From assembly GCF_022605165.1 (NCBI RefSeq), contig NC_063073.1, positions 1,054,001 to 1,118,000 of the forward strand: a stretch of 64,000 bases of DNA, written 5' to 3'. Each line of letters starts with the position of its first letter. The stretch's first letter is position 1. The notes beneath the pieces are model-generated. The model was not told where the DNA came from, ran no database searches, and saw nothing but the letters and a program-made list of their open reading frames with translations. Origin of the DNA: Purpureocillium takamizusanense. Taxonomy: Eukaryota; Ascomycota; Sordariomycetes; Hypocreales; Ophiocordycipitaceae. Shown here in pieces: positions 11,878-22,219 of the stretch. The translations under genes and the position numbers were made by a program.

Positions 11878-13151
11878 ATGTCCGCGGACTCGGACGACGA
11901 AAAGCCCAAAGTCCATGGACAGGAACAACAACACCATCGGCAATTCGACGATGTAGAGCGCCCGCCGTCGGCCACGACCGACACGAGCACCGCTCATGAA
12001 GGAGCTGGATCCGATGAGGATGAGTATGACGTTGATTATGCCGTGGAGCGGGACCTGGACAAGACCGACCACATTGTCTCGGCCACGTTCCCCGGTGAGG
12101 CGGCCGGTGGCCGGACCACCGTCTGCGCCGGCCCTCCCGGACTCGACCACCACCACGGCCACCGCTCCGATCCGACAGCTGCTCCGGACCCGGACTTTGA
12201 AGAAAAGGCTATCGGGGATAATGCCGTCGTCCCACGACGCTCGGCGTCCCGCGCCTCGTCGGCGCGCTCGCGCCCCCTGACCATTGTCCCCCGACACAGG
12301 CGCCGCGGGCTGTTTGGGCGCTTCACCATCGTGCCTGAGGTCAAGCGACCGTACGACTACAAGAATTCGACCAAATGGGGCCTCACGGCGACTGTCGCTT
12401 TTGCCACCATTGCCGCGCCACTCGGCTCCTCCATCTTTTACCGTGAGCCAGCACCAGTAGCAGAAGCCTCCCCTTTGTCTCCCTCCGTCCCCCCCCACCC
12501 CCCAATATGGCATGTTGAACATGAGATGCCCTCACCCATGAGCCCCTGTATCTGCCCCTTTCCAGCTATAACCTCCCTCCACCATCGTACAAATGCTCTA
12601 TTCTAGATGAGTCGTGGGCTGACAGACGGTGCCAACAGCCGCCCTTCCTGTCCTCACCCGGGAGCTTAACACGACGCAGACGGTGACCAACCTGTCGGTG
12701 GCCATGTACATGCTCGCTATGTCAATCTTCCCGCTGTGGTGGTCGTCCTTTTCCGAGCAGATCGGTCGCCGCACCGTCTACCTCGTGTCCTTTGCCCTCT
12801 TCGTCGTCTTCTCCGTGCTGTGCGCCGTCAGCACGAGCGCCGCCATGCTGGTCGTCTTCCGCGTCCTCACCGGCGGCGCCTCGGCCAGCGTTCAGGCCGT
12901 TGGCGCCGGCACCATCGCCGATATCTGGGAGCCCCGGGAGCGCGGCCGCGCCATGAGCATGTTCTACCTCGGGCCCCTGCTCGGCCCCATCATCGCCCCG
13001 GTAGTCGGCGGCGTGCTCGCCCAGAAGCTCGGTTGGCAGGCGACGCAGTACTTTCTCGCCATTTATGGCGCTGTCATCCTGCTCATGCTGTTCTTCCTGC
13101 TGCCGGAGACGCTCGCGCGCCGACCTGGCGCCAACGACGTCGATGGCGACG

Positions 13152-13183
<32 letters not shown>

Positions 13184-14078
13184 GCCGCTGGCCAGGGAGC
13201 GCAGCTGCAACGCACGACGACGGCGCAGTCGGCCAAAATCGAGACGCAGCGCGTCGCGCGGGCAGTCAAGCGCGTCGTCATCGACCCGCTCAGCGTGCTG
13301 CTCTTCCTCCGTTTCCCGCCAGTGCTCATCACGGTGCTGGTCGCGGCCATAGCCTTTGGCGCGCTCTTCGTCGCCAATATCTCGATCCAGCAGACCTTTT
13401 CGGAGCCGCCGTACAACTTTGCGCAGCTCATCGTCGGCTTGCTGTATGTGCCCCTGGGGCTGGGCTATTTTTGCGCCTCTTTCTTCGGCGGCCGCTGGAT
13501 CGACAATATCATGGCCCGCGAGGCGCGCAAGGCGAATCGCTACGATGCCGATGGCAAGCTCATTTACCTCCCCGAGGACCGCATGCGCGAGAACATGTGG
13601 ATCGCCAACACGGTGTACCCTCTCGGGCTGCTGCTGTTCGGGTGGACGCTGCGGTACGGCGTGTTTTGGTTCGTGCCGTCACTGGGGGGCTTCTTTTTTG
13701 GTGTGTCGTCGATGCTGGTGTTTGTGAGTCTCTCTCCTTTGCTGCTTCTCTACCCCTTCAATAAGTCATGTCGTCCCTTTTCCTACCGCCTGCTAACGAT
13801 AAGCAAACGTACAGTCCGCTGCGACCACCATGCTCACCGAGTTCGTTCACAAGCGCTCCTCGGCAGGCGTCGCCGTGAACAACTTTGTGCGCAACATCCT
13901 CAGCTGCGTCGGCACCGTCGTCGCCGCGCCGTGGATCAACGCCATCGGCACGGGCTGGGTGTTCACTATCATCGCCATATTTTGCTTGGCGTCGGGGTAT
14001 TTCGGCATCTGGATCCTGCGTCGCAACGCTGCGCGCTGGAGAAGGGACATGGACGAGGCGCTGAAGAAGATGAAGTGA
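11878..14078 (+). CDS. MFS transporter, DHA1 family, QDR3/DTR1-like
   Basis: Three exons (11878-12442, 12639-13723, 13815-14078) encode 637 residues. A long acidic and histidine-rich cytosolic N-terminus (about 170 residues) precedes twelve predicted membrane segments. Segment 2 contains the diagnostic LSVAMYMLAMSIFPLWWSSFSEQIGRR, and the DHA1 antiporter motif C-like GPLLGPIIAPVVGG follows. This matches the fungal Qdr3/Dtr1 branch, proton antiporters that export drugs, polyamines or bisformyl dityrosine. The central loop carries nine consecutive CAG codons. The first intron is long for this window (196 nt). The in-frame region upstream of the chosen ATG begins only with a non-ATG codon, so 11878 is the preferred start. 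Confidence 0.92.
13157..13183 (+). repeat. (CAG)9 encoding polyglutamine in the central loop of the MFS transporter
   Basis: Nine perfect CAG codons lie in the cytosolic loop between transmembrane segments 6 and 7. A pure codon run is prone to length change. Confidence 0.95.
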
Positions 14079-14353
14079 AGGGAGATTTTCAGGCATGGAA
14101 AGATTGGTGCCTGGCCACCCCGGCCTTACCTCCGGAGTCCAGAGCGGGGGGAAGAATTCTTGCATTGTATGCATATCCAGATTATTCATGCATATATATA
14201 GAATCGGCTGGCAAGTAGTTCGTCATCAGTCGTTGGTACCCGCGCCCCCTTTGGGTGATGTACGTGTACGTTGTGGCACGAGTCCAAAAGCCCACTGGCT
14301 ATATACTTTCTCTATGTATACATTCATCTATGTCAAAGACGAGCCGCATCTCC

Positions 14354-15803
14354 TCACTTTGCCCCGCCACCAAACATCCTCCCAATGGCATCCACGCCAA
14401 CGTTCCCCCCGCTCAGCACGATGCCCAGCTCCCAGCCCTCCTCGCCGCCCTCGCGCTCCACCACGGCTCGGAACTCCTCGTCGAAGAGCGCCGCGGCGAG
14501 GGGCACGCACGCGCTGGGCTCGACGACCATTTTGCAGCGCTCGAGGACGAGGCGCATGGCGGCGAGGATCTCGGCCTCGGTGACGCTGAACATGCCGCTC
14601 ACGAGGCGCCGGTCGCCAGCAATGACGGAAAAGGGGATCTCGCCGACGGGCGTGCGCAGGCCGTCGGCGACGGTGAGCGTGGAGACGGAGGCGACACGGC
14701 GGCCCGACTCGTAGCCGCGCTTGCCGTCGTCGGCGCCCTGGAAGAGGGGCTCGGCGCCGAAGACGCGGATGCCCGTGCCCTCGCAGCTGAGGGCCACGCC
14801 CGAGAGCATGCCGCCGCCGCCGCAGGGCGTGATGATGGCGTCGAGGCCCGTCTTGCTGCTGCTGCTGCTGCTGCTCCCACTCTTCGTCGTCGTCGTCGTC
14901 TTCTCCTCCCCGCTTCGACTACCTTTATCGTTGTGCTGCTGCTTCTTCTCCGCGGCCAGCATCTCCCCCACCTGCTCCTGCAGCTCCAGCCCCATGGTGC
15001 CCTGGCCGAGGAGGATGTCCGGGTGGTCGTACGGCGGCACCAGGCGCGCGCCCGTCTCGGCGATGACGCGCGCCGCCGCGGCCTCGCGCTCGGGGCTCGT
15101 GCTCCCGCTGAAGATGACCTCGGCGCCGTAGCCCCGCGTGGCGGCAATCTTCTGCGGGATGGAGATGTCGGGCATGACGATGCGCGCCTTGATGCCGTTT
15201 TCGCGGGCCGCCAGCGCGAGCGCCTGCGCGTGGTTGCCTGCGTTGCGGTCAGCCCCCCCCCCTCTTTCTTTACGTGTGTTGTGTGTGTGTGTCCGTGTAT
15301 GTATGTGTGGTGTGTGGTGTGTGGTGTGTGTGAACATCTTCTCTCCCGTATCTTCTCGTCGTCGATTTCGAGAATCAGCAACCCAATGCCCAACACCAAC
15401 ACCAACATCACCACCACCACCATTAAGTCGTCGTCGCGATGCGATACATATTTTCGTACGTACCAGAACTGTGCGTCACCACGCCCTTCTCCCTCCCCCC
15501 GCCCCCAAGCCAACCCTCCTCGCGCATCAGCTTCTCCACGGCGTGAAACGCGCCCCGCACCTTGAACGCCCCGATGCGCTGCATGTTCTCGCACTTGAAC
15601 CACAGACGCATCCTCGGCGCCGCCGGCCGCCGCCCCTCCCACCGCGTGCCCCGGAGCTCCTCCGCCGTCCGGGGCCGCGACGCCATCTCCGACAGCGTCC
15701 GGTTCGTCACCACCGGCGTCCGGTGCACGTGCGGCGCCACGATCCGGTGCGCCTCGACGACCGACGCCCGCGTCAGGGGCGCGCACGTCGACGGGTCCGC
15801 CAT
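14354..15803 (-). CDS. PLP-dependent serine/threonine dehydratase (or serine racemase)
   Basis: Two exons, complement of 15464-15803 and 14354-15237, encode 407 residues with a 226-nt intron. Fold-type II PLP signatures are the Schiff-base lysine Lys81 in GAFKVRGA, the substrate loop SSGNHAQ across the splice junction, and the phosphate-binding loop CGGGGMLSG. There is no C-terminal ACT domain, which points to the catabolic dehydratase/serine racemase group and not to the feedback-regulated Ilv1. The reaction would give pyruvate from serine or 2-oxobutanoate from threonine. A low-complexity K/E/T/S-rich stretch (about residues 210-243) is inserted just before the glycine loop. It is convergent with the MFS gene (275 bp between stops) and upstream of Ilv5 on the same strand. 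Confidence 0.92.
14854..14876 (-). repeat. AGC repeat encoding a serine run in the dehydratase
   Basis: About seven AGC codons on the minus strand produce the serine run within the insertion at residues 210-243 of the PLP enzyme. Confidence 0.9.
15283..15331. repeat. GT-rich microsatellite inside the dehydratase intron
   Basis: Imperfect GTGT/GTGTG repeats occupy the middle of the 226-nt intron and probably account for its greater length. Confidence 0.85.
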
Positions 15804-16404
15804 TCTGGCTGACTGATTTTTAGGAAAACAAATGCCTCGGGATGAGCCGAATGGAATGAAGCGAGTCACGAAGACGGTGCGAGGACCCAGGATGGCCTGC
15901 GGAATGTGTCTGCCCGATGTTGAGCACCGAACGAACCAAGTCCGCGACGGCTGATGCGGAGACGGACGGCCCCTTTATAGTACATAACGCTCGATTCGGA
16001 CCCCCGATGCCTGCCATGTCCATCAACGGCGGTCACACCCGGTGTCTTTTCAGAGGCTGCCGCCAGAGGCCCCCGGCGACCCGCTTCTCCGCCCGACCAT
16101 CGGGGCCTAAAAAGCCAGCCGGCACCACCCATAATCGCCCGTCTTCTCCATGATTCTACACGTATTTCACGTATATGCACTTTCATTCCTGCCGGTCAAA
16201 GCCGTATCATCCAGGTGTTCAAGATTCCATTCACTTTTTGCGGTATCATAGAGCCCATGTCGGCCGCACCCGGGGCCGCATGTCCGGCCGTCCCAACCCG
16301 CAAGATTCTAGAGTAGGCAAACACAGAAGGTACAATGGAGTTTTTGAAATCGATCAAAGCCATCCCGAGACTCCCAGCGTCCAGTCGCACCGCCAAGCCG
16401 CCTC
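15804..16404. other. Intergenic: dehydratase promoter and Ilv5 3' flank
   Basis: This 601-bp spacer separates two minus-strand genes. A TATAAA on the minus strand lies at 15974-15979. Nothing else recognisable was found. Confidence 0.6.
15974..15979 (-). promoter_or_regulatory. TATA box of the dehydratase gene
   Basis: TATAAA read on the minus strand, about 170 bp before the ATG at 15803. Confidence 0.45.
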
Positions 16405-17917
16405 TTATTTTTGGTTCTCGGGTCGGAGGGAGCTGCAAAGTCATGCATGTCAGTAAAGGGCGCGTTCTTGACAAGCCGCGCGGGTAACCACGTGCGGTGG
16501 AGTTAATTTGGGTAAAACTTACCGGACGGCCTTGCCAGCCCTCCAGATCTCCAGGTTGCGGATCTCCTCCATCTCCGCCTCGTACAGCTCACGGTAGTCC
16601 TTCCGGCCGTTGTATTCGAGCGAGCGCTTCGTCTCGGAGCCGTCCTTGACGCTGTCGTACAGGCTGTTGAAGACGGGCTTCAGCGCATCCTTGAACTTGG
16701 GCGTCCAGTCGATGGCGCCACGGCGAGCCGTGGTCGAGCACGCCTCGAACATCCAGTCCATGCCGTTGGCGCCGATGAGGGGGTACAGGCTCTGCGTAGC
16801 CTCCTCGACCGTCTCGTTGAAGGCCTCGCTGGGGCTGTGGCCGCGCTCGCGGAGCACCTCATACTGGGCCAGGAACATGCCGTGGATACCGCCCATCAGG
16901 CAGCCGCGCTCGCCATACAGGTCAGAGTACACCTCCTTCTCGAAAGTGGTCTTGTACAGGTAGCCAGAGCCGATGGCAACGCCCAGAGCAATGGCCTTCT
17001 CCTCGGCCTTGCCGGTCACGTCTTGGTAGACGGCGAAGGACGAGTTGATTCCGCGGCCCTCGCGAAAAAGCGAGCGGACGGTGCGGCCGGAGCCCTTGGG
17101 GGCGCAGAGGATGACATCAATGTCCTTGGGGACCTCGACCTTGGTGAGGTCCTTGAAGACGGGCGAGAAGCCATGGGAGAAGTACAGGGTCTAGACAGAT
17201 CGTCAGCAATGGGGTCCTGTAGGGGAACTTGCTCAAGGCAGCAGCGACGTACCTTGCCCTTGGTCAGCTGCGGCTTGATGGCAGGCCACGTCTCAGACTG
17301 GGCTGCGTCCGAGAGCAGGTTCATGACGATGGTGCCGCGGGAGATGGCCTCATCGACGTCGAAGAGGTTCTTGCCGGCAACCCAGCCGTCTTGCTCGGCG
17401 TCCTTCCACGACTTGCCGTTCTTCCGGACACCAACGATGACGTTGAGGCCGTTATCGCGGAGGTTCAGGCCCTGGCCATGGCCCTGGGAGCCGTAGCCGA
17501 TGAGGGCCAGGGTGTCGTTCTTGAAGTAATCCTTGGAGGGCAGAAGTGTCAGCGCGAGGCATTGAGGGATACATTGCGGTGCAATGCATTGCAATTGGAC
17601 AGCATGACTCACCAAGAGCTTCTCCTGAGGCCAGTCGGCACGCTCTGCAAGCGCGGGGTCAGCATCTCGCAGCCCACGGGGAGGACCGAGGCGTGGGCTC
17701 GCATCTCAAACATACCGTAGACGTCCTCCTTGGAACCGGCAAAGTCCATGGTCTTTACGCCGCGGACCTGCTGGGCAGCGAGGGCCGGGCGAGCGACAGC
17801 GGCGGTGGCGCGGGCCAGGTTGCGGCCAGCAATGTATGAGCGCTGCTGGACGCGAGGCGAGGCCAATTGGCGGGCCAAATTGGCGCGCAGGGTCTTGGAG
17901 AAGCTTCTCGAGGCCAT
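16405..17917 (-). CDS. ILV5: Ketol-acid reductoisomerase, mitochondrial
   Basis: Five exons, complement of 17716-17917, 17613-17644, 17253-17531, 16523-17190 and 16405-16432, encode 402 residues. The arginine- and alanine-rich N-terminus (MASRSFSKTLRANLAR) is a mitochondrial presequence. The NADPH-binding motif IGYGSQGHGQG starts near residue 89, and the KARI metal-binding and catalytic domain fills the C-terminal half (LMGGIHGMFLAQYE, ETVEEATQSLYPLIG). The enzyme isomerises and reduces acetolactate and 2-aceto-2-hydroxybutyrate in valine, leucine and isoleucine synthesis. The structure includes a 32-nt microexon and a 28-nt final exon that encodes the conserved SLRPENQ tail. One intron appears to end in AAG where YAG is usual. 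The predicted reading frame is complete. Confidence 0.98.
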
Positions 17918-18961
17918 TGTGACGGAGCTTGATGTGTGCTGCGATGGAGGGGAGATGGATGTGAAGGGCAAGGAAGGGGGCTGACGATGAAATGTATGGA
18001 GGATGAGACTGGTGCTTCGGTCGGGAAGCGGAGGAGGACCGGAATTTTTCTGGGGGCTTTGCTTGGTGGGCGGCCAGGCAGAGGACCTCCATGGCACCGA
18101 TTTCGGTGGCCCGGTCTTCGCTTGCCGTGGTCGCTGGGGAAGCAGCTCCAAGGCTGGCAGGGCTCATCACAGGGGGGCGCCCCACTCGTGGGCGCCGGCA
18201 GCGGCGTGGCCGGCCACTCAGGCGCCGCGGTTCAGGTGGCCCGCTGGCAGTTCGGCCGCCTCTCACTGGCCGACTTCGCCCACTGGGCAGCGTGTGGTGG
18301 TACAATCGGAAGTCGACCCTTGATGGATGAGTCGCGCGACTTGATTGAACTTATTAGCGGCCCTCTGGTTGAAAAGAAGCGTAGCTCCAAGCATGTGCCC
18401 TGCTGGAGTGCCATGGGCCCATCGACTCCGTTGCCGGCGTAAGCTGCCTGTCTGTCTATGTGTCTGTCTGACTGTGCTCGTTCAACCTAGCCCTGGTGCT
18501 CCGTCGTAGGGTACTCCTACCTTTTTGACCCGCTGGACGAGGTACGAATCAGGCACAGCACGGCCTCCTCTTATGAACCGGTTCAATTGCAAAGCATTCA
18601 CTTTATTGCATCATGGACAGAGATGTATGTAGTTGCTTTGTATGTTGTACGTCGTGGCTACCGACGTATCGTGTACTAACAGTGGTGGGTTTCCTTTCGT
18701 GTGGGCAGGTCGTCGACGTAGGGAAAGCACCCCTTGAGCCCTCTTCGGAGCTATGCTTCCCAATCTCATGGACATTCGTCTACCCCGTGTATCATGACAT
18801 TCCAGTGGTCGGGGTGGAAAATCTGCGCTGCCCTCTGTTTCTTGCACCGATTGTCATACTGAACGACGCCAACCGCAATTGAAAAGTCCGCCCACGTCTT
18901 GAGCTGTTTGATTTTGGAATTCTAAAAAGTGTGCAGCCATCGTAAGCTCTCTCTGTCGCTC
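17918..18961. other. Intergenic upstream of ILV5
   Basis: The spacer contains the Ilv5 promoter and the 3' flank of the secreted-protein gene. A Gcn4/CPC1-like TGAGTCG occurs at 18328-18334, one base off the consensus. No supported gene was found. Confidence 0.5.
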
Positions 18962-19746
18962 TCATCCCCTTATTTCCAAGAAGGGAAACCAAAAATCGTG
19001 ACCACCCTGACATACTAAGGAGCAGCCGTAAGGTTGCATGTGTGTACGTATGTATGGAAAGGAGAGAAAACTTACATCGTTGCACCAGAAGAACCCCGTG
19101 CTCTTCTCACAATATATCATCCTGCAGAATCTCGGCCCAGGCTGGATGCTCGGGACGCTCGGTTCTGTTTTATGTTTCTCGTTAAAGTGGTCCTTGGCCG
19201 CGTTGAGTACTTCGTTCCAATCCCCCTCCGTCGCGGGCCTTCCGATGCCACACTTGACGTCCGTGTTTTGAACCCCAGCTGGGAACACCTCAGTATTAGT
19301 AGGATACTTGCGACTGTACCGGAAGTGTTCCTCGAGTCGCACGGCTCCTGTGTCCCCCTGGGACCGTTGTCCCGACCGCCAGGTATTGGTGGACATGTCA
19401 CTGTCATCAGCGGCGGCCTCGTGTCGCGCCCGCCAGTGTGGGCTTGCCGTCTCGTTGCGGATCCGCTGCCCCGGCCGCCAGGCCGAGCTTGTGTGATTGT
19501 TGTTGGTCTTGACGTGGGCGTTGTCATGGCTGTTGCCGCCGTGTTTGTCGCGGTGAAAGGCGGCCACCCTCTCGGACGGAAGCTCGTCCTCGCGCCGAAC
19601 GGCCATGCCTTGTACCTGTCGCGAGGGAGCTCTTGTTAGCGAAGATGAACCAGACCCGCTGCTGGTGTTGTTGCGCTCCCCATGCGGGCCATACGTACAA
19701 CCGCAACAACAGTGGAAAACGCGGCGATGATCGTGGCTGTCTTCAT
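18962..19746 (-). CDS. Small secreted cysteine-containing protein (effector-like), function unknown
   Basis: A three-exon model, complement of 19699-19746, 19076-19615 and 18962-19006, encodes about 210 residues. Exon 1 encodes MKTATIIAAFSTVVAV, and the splice to VQG-MAVRRED completes a credible signal peptide with a cleavage site near residue 19. The middle is hydrophilic, rich in H/N/R/D, with two similar units around AWRPGQR and TWRSGQR. The C-terminal part holds a compact domain with VKCGIGRPATEGDWNEV, FCRMIYCEKSTGFFWCND and four cysteines, which looks like a fungal secreted-protein fold. I cannot name the family or function. The short final exon is uncertain because another acceptor gives a different tail. 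A minus-strand TATA box lies 90 bp upstream. Confidence 0.62.
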
Positions 19747-20796
19747 GGTGACTGTGGGCTATTCGGTCTCCTCGTTCAAAAGCCGTCGTACTGGGGCTGG
19801 ATGGACCAGAAGAAGTAACCAACACCACGACGTCTTTATAGCCATTGTATCGACAACCGTGCAAAACCGGCCCCATGAGCTTGATGCTTCCTAGGCCTCC
19901 CATTGTGCGTCTGTCCATCTCGCATGGTTTGACCCTGGCGGCGCATTGCTCGCAAAGAGGCCACAGTCCGTTCCCTGAGCCGCAGCCCGACGCCTTCCCA
20001 CAACTCCTAGCTATGGCATGCGTCTCAGTCGTTGCGATTCAGTTCGCAGTACGTCGAGTTCCCCACCTTGACCTGCGTCACGGTGGAAAGCTGGCCGCCG
20101 CACCGTCTGCGTCTACCGGGGCCCTCGGGTGCACACGGCGTCTGCAGTTGTGTCATGCAAGAACGGCTCCTTGCACCAATAGCCGCAGGCGCCTCTTGAG
20201 ACGCTTCGCGTTCCATCATCTGTTCGCGGAGTATCTTGCGGTCTTAGAAATTAGCCACCGGTCGCGGTGCGGTTACGAACCCAGCGGGGTTGCGAAGGCA
20301 TGGTGCATTAGGGAGCGCTGGCGCATCTCGCTGTTGCTACCTACATCGAGGGAACAAGCGCGATAGGACGGGATTACGGGCAGTCAAACACTCCGAGATC
20401 GCGCATCGCTGTCAACGGCTAAGGGAGTCAAATACCACGGCTACGCTCCTCAGCGAGTGCAATGCAACTAGCTTCGCTTCTGTATCAAGTGTCTTGCGCC
20501 ACGCCTAATGACCAGACGGGCTGATGCCATGCCACCGCCATACCTCTAGTATCCCGTCCCCATGTGCAAACTCGGGCCCCTGCCGTCTCGCAAGGATCGG
20601 CGCACAGCATCTAGCGACACCCTCCTGACTTCCACACAATGTCTGAGAGGATGGCTTTCCCTTTGTTCACATGCTATGCTTCTTCTCTCCCCCCCCTCCC
20701 CCCCGCGATGCTCTAGTCGTACCATGTCGTAGGCGACACACCCTTGGGTACGGGTGCGCGCGCCGTGGCCCAGTGCCTGACAAGCCAGGCAACCCG
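19747..20796. other. Intergenic between the secreted-protein gene and UBC12
   Basis: The 1,050-bp spacer lies between two minus-strand genes. It contains the secreted protein's promoter and the UBC12 3' flank. Open frames here are short and without domain features. Confidence 0.55.
19835..19840 (-). promoter_or_regulatory. TATA box of the small secreted protein gene
   Basis: TATAAA followed by GACG on the minus strand, about 90 bp before the ATG at 19746. It supports the chosen start. Confidence 0.5.
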
Positions 20797-21597
20797 CTAT
20801 TTGACGACTCGGTCGTAAGGCGTGCCTTTGACGGTGCCTCCACTCATTGACATGCGCACGTTTCGCTTAAAGCCTTCCCGGTTATGTCGTAAGTCCTCGG
20901 CGGCCTCCTTATTGAGAGGGTCCGAGGCGTTTGGCTCGAGGAACAGGAACTAGCATCGCATACCAGCGTCAGCCCATGAGGGACACAATAGCCCATGCAG
21001 CCTCGCTCCACAAAGCGAGGGTAGCCTACCTGCAGCCCAACGATGACGGCGTTGAGGTTCAGCACGGGCTTCCAGTCCTCGCGCAGGATGTTGAGGCAGA
21101 CCTTGCCCTCCAGGTCGATGTTCGGGTGGTAGATGGTTTCCCGGCACCGCACCTTGGGCGGCTCGTGCGGGAAGTTTTGGTTGATGGCAAAGTCAAACGT
21201 GAACCTGCCATTGCGGTACATGCCCTCGTCGGGCTCGATCGTCAGGACAAAGTTGAGGATGTCGTCGGGGTCTGGGAACTCTGTCTTCATAGTCGACCCG
21301 AGTGACAGCTCCGACAAGTCTGCGCAAAAGAATCAAGGTCAGCTTCAGTTCAACGGCCAGCCCGACTTGGGAAATTCCAGGCCCTCGCGTGATGGGAGAA
21401 GCCAGCGTAGGCAGCCGTTGCGCACCTTTCTGCACCCGCAGCTGGGCAGCTGTGACCTTCTTCTTTTTCCCGCCGGCTGCTTGACCTTCGGCATTTTCAG
21501 CCTGTTTCTGCTCTTTTTTCTGTCCCCGTGTTAGCCTTCCACGAGGTCGCACGCCCTTGAATGCGTCACTGCCTACCATAGACCATATCTTTAACAT
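20797..21597 (-). CDS. UBC12: NEDD8-conjugating enzyme E2 Ubc12
   Basis: Four exons, complement of 21577-21597, 21426-21519, 21030-21319 and 20797-20949, encode 185 residues. The first exon is a 21-nt microexon (MLKIWSM) ending at a donor whose intron carries a CTAAC branch site. The lysine-rich N-terminal tail and [10 protein letters not shown] helix are typical of Ubc12 and bind the NEDD8 E1. The UBC fold holds the catalytic Cys113 in [20 protein letters not shown] and the conserved [18 protein letters not shown] segment. It transfers NEDD8 to cullins and so activates SCF-type ubiquitin ligases in the nucleus and cytosol. Length and motifs match the family well. Confidence 0.97.
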
Positions 21598-22219
21598 CTT
21601 GGGTGACGTGGTGCCCCGCGCGAGGGGTTCTTGGTCAGTCGGACGGCTTCAGGCGGACAAGAGACTTTGATGCGTGCCGCCGAGCCTGGCGCTTAGGGAC
21701 AGTTGTGCAGGAGAGCGCCGCAGGGGCCGGATGCGAGATGTGGAGGCGCAACGGAAGCGGTCAGGTCGTCACCAGGGAGCCATCGCCACCGGTGGCCGGG
21801 AAGGTGTCAGCGGAAGGGACCGCTGTGACCGATAAGATAGGGCGGTGGGTTGCTTGTGGTTTCCGGAGTTTATGCGGTCGCCTTCAGCCAGGGGCGGCTG
21901 AGCGCCTGAAAGTGACGCAGCCGCGGGGTTGGGGTGGGACCAAACCCGCTACCAGCGACACGATATTTTCTAACGAAGAAAAGCCCACTGGGCACCAGAC
22001 CGTCACATCATTCCCAAAGGACCATTGCAAGGAAGAAGTTCGAATAGGTATTGCCATGCATTAAAACCGAACAATCGTTACAGTGGGACGTGGTCCCAGA
22101 TGAGCCAATTTGTCTACAGTCGACACCCCAAGTGATGACCCGTATTGCCTGTAAAGCCACCGTTTTCCAAACACAGCCACGTGCCCGACGTCGCGGTAAA
22201 CCAGATCCGATGTAGACTC
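21598..22219. other. Intergenic: UBC12 promoter and chitin synthase 3' flank
   Basis: This 622-bp spacer lies between two minus-strand genes. No further feature is supported. Confidence 0.6.

Noticed and set aside
11449..12522. 357-codon minus-strand open frame
   Set aside because: It is antisense to exon 1 of the MFS transporter and is explained as a shadow frame of GC-rich coding DNA.
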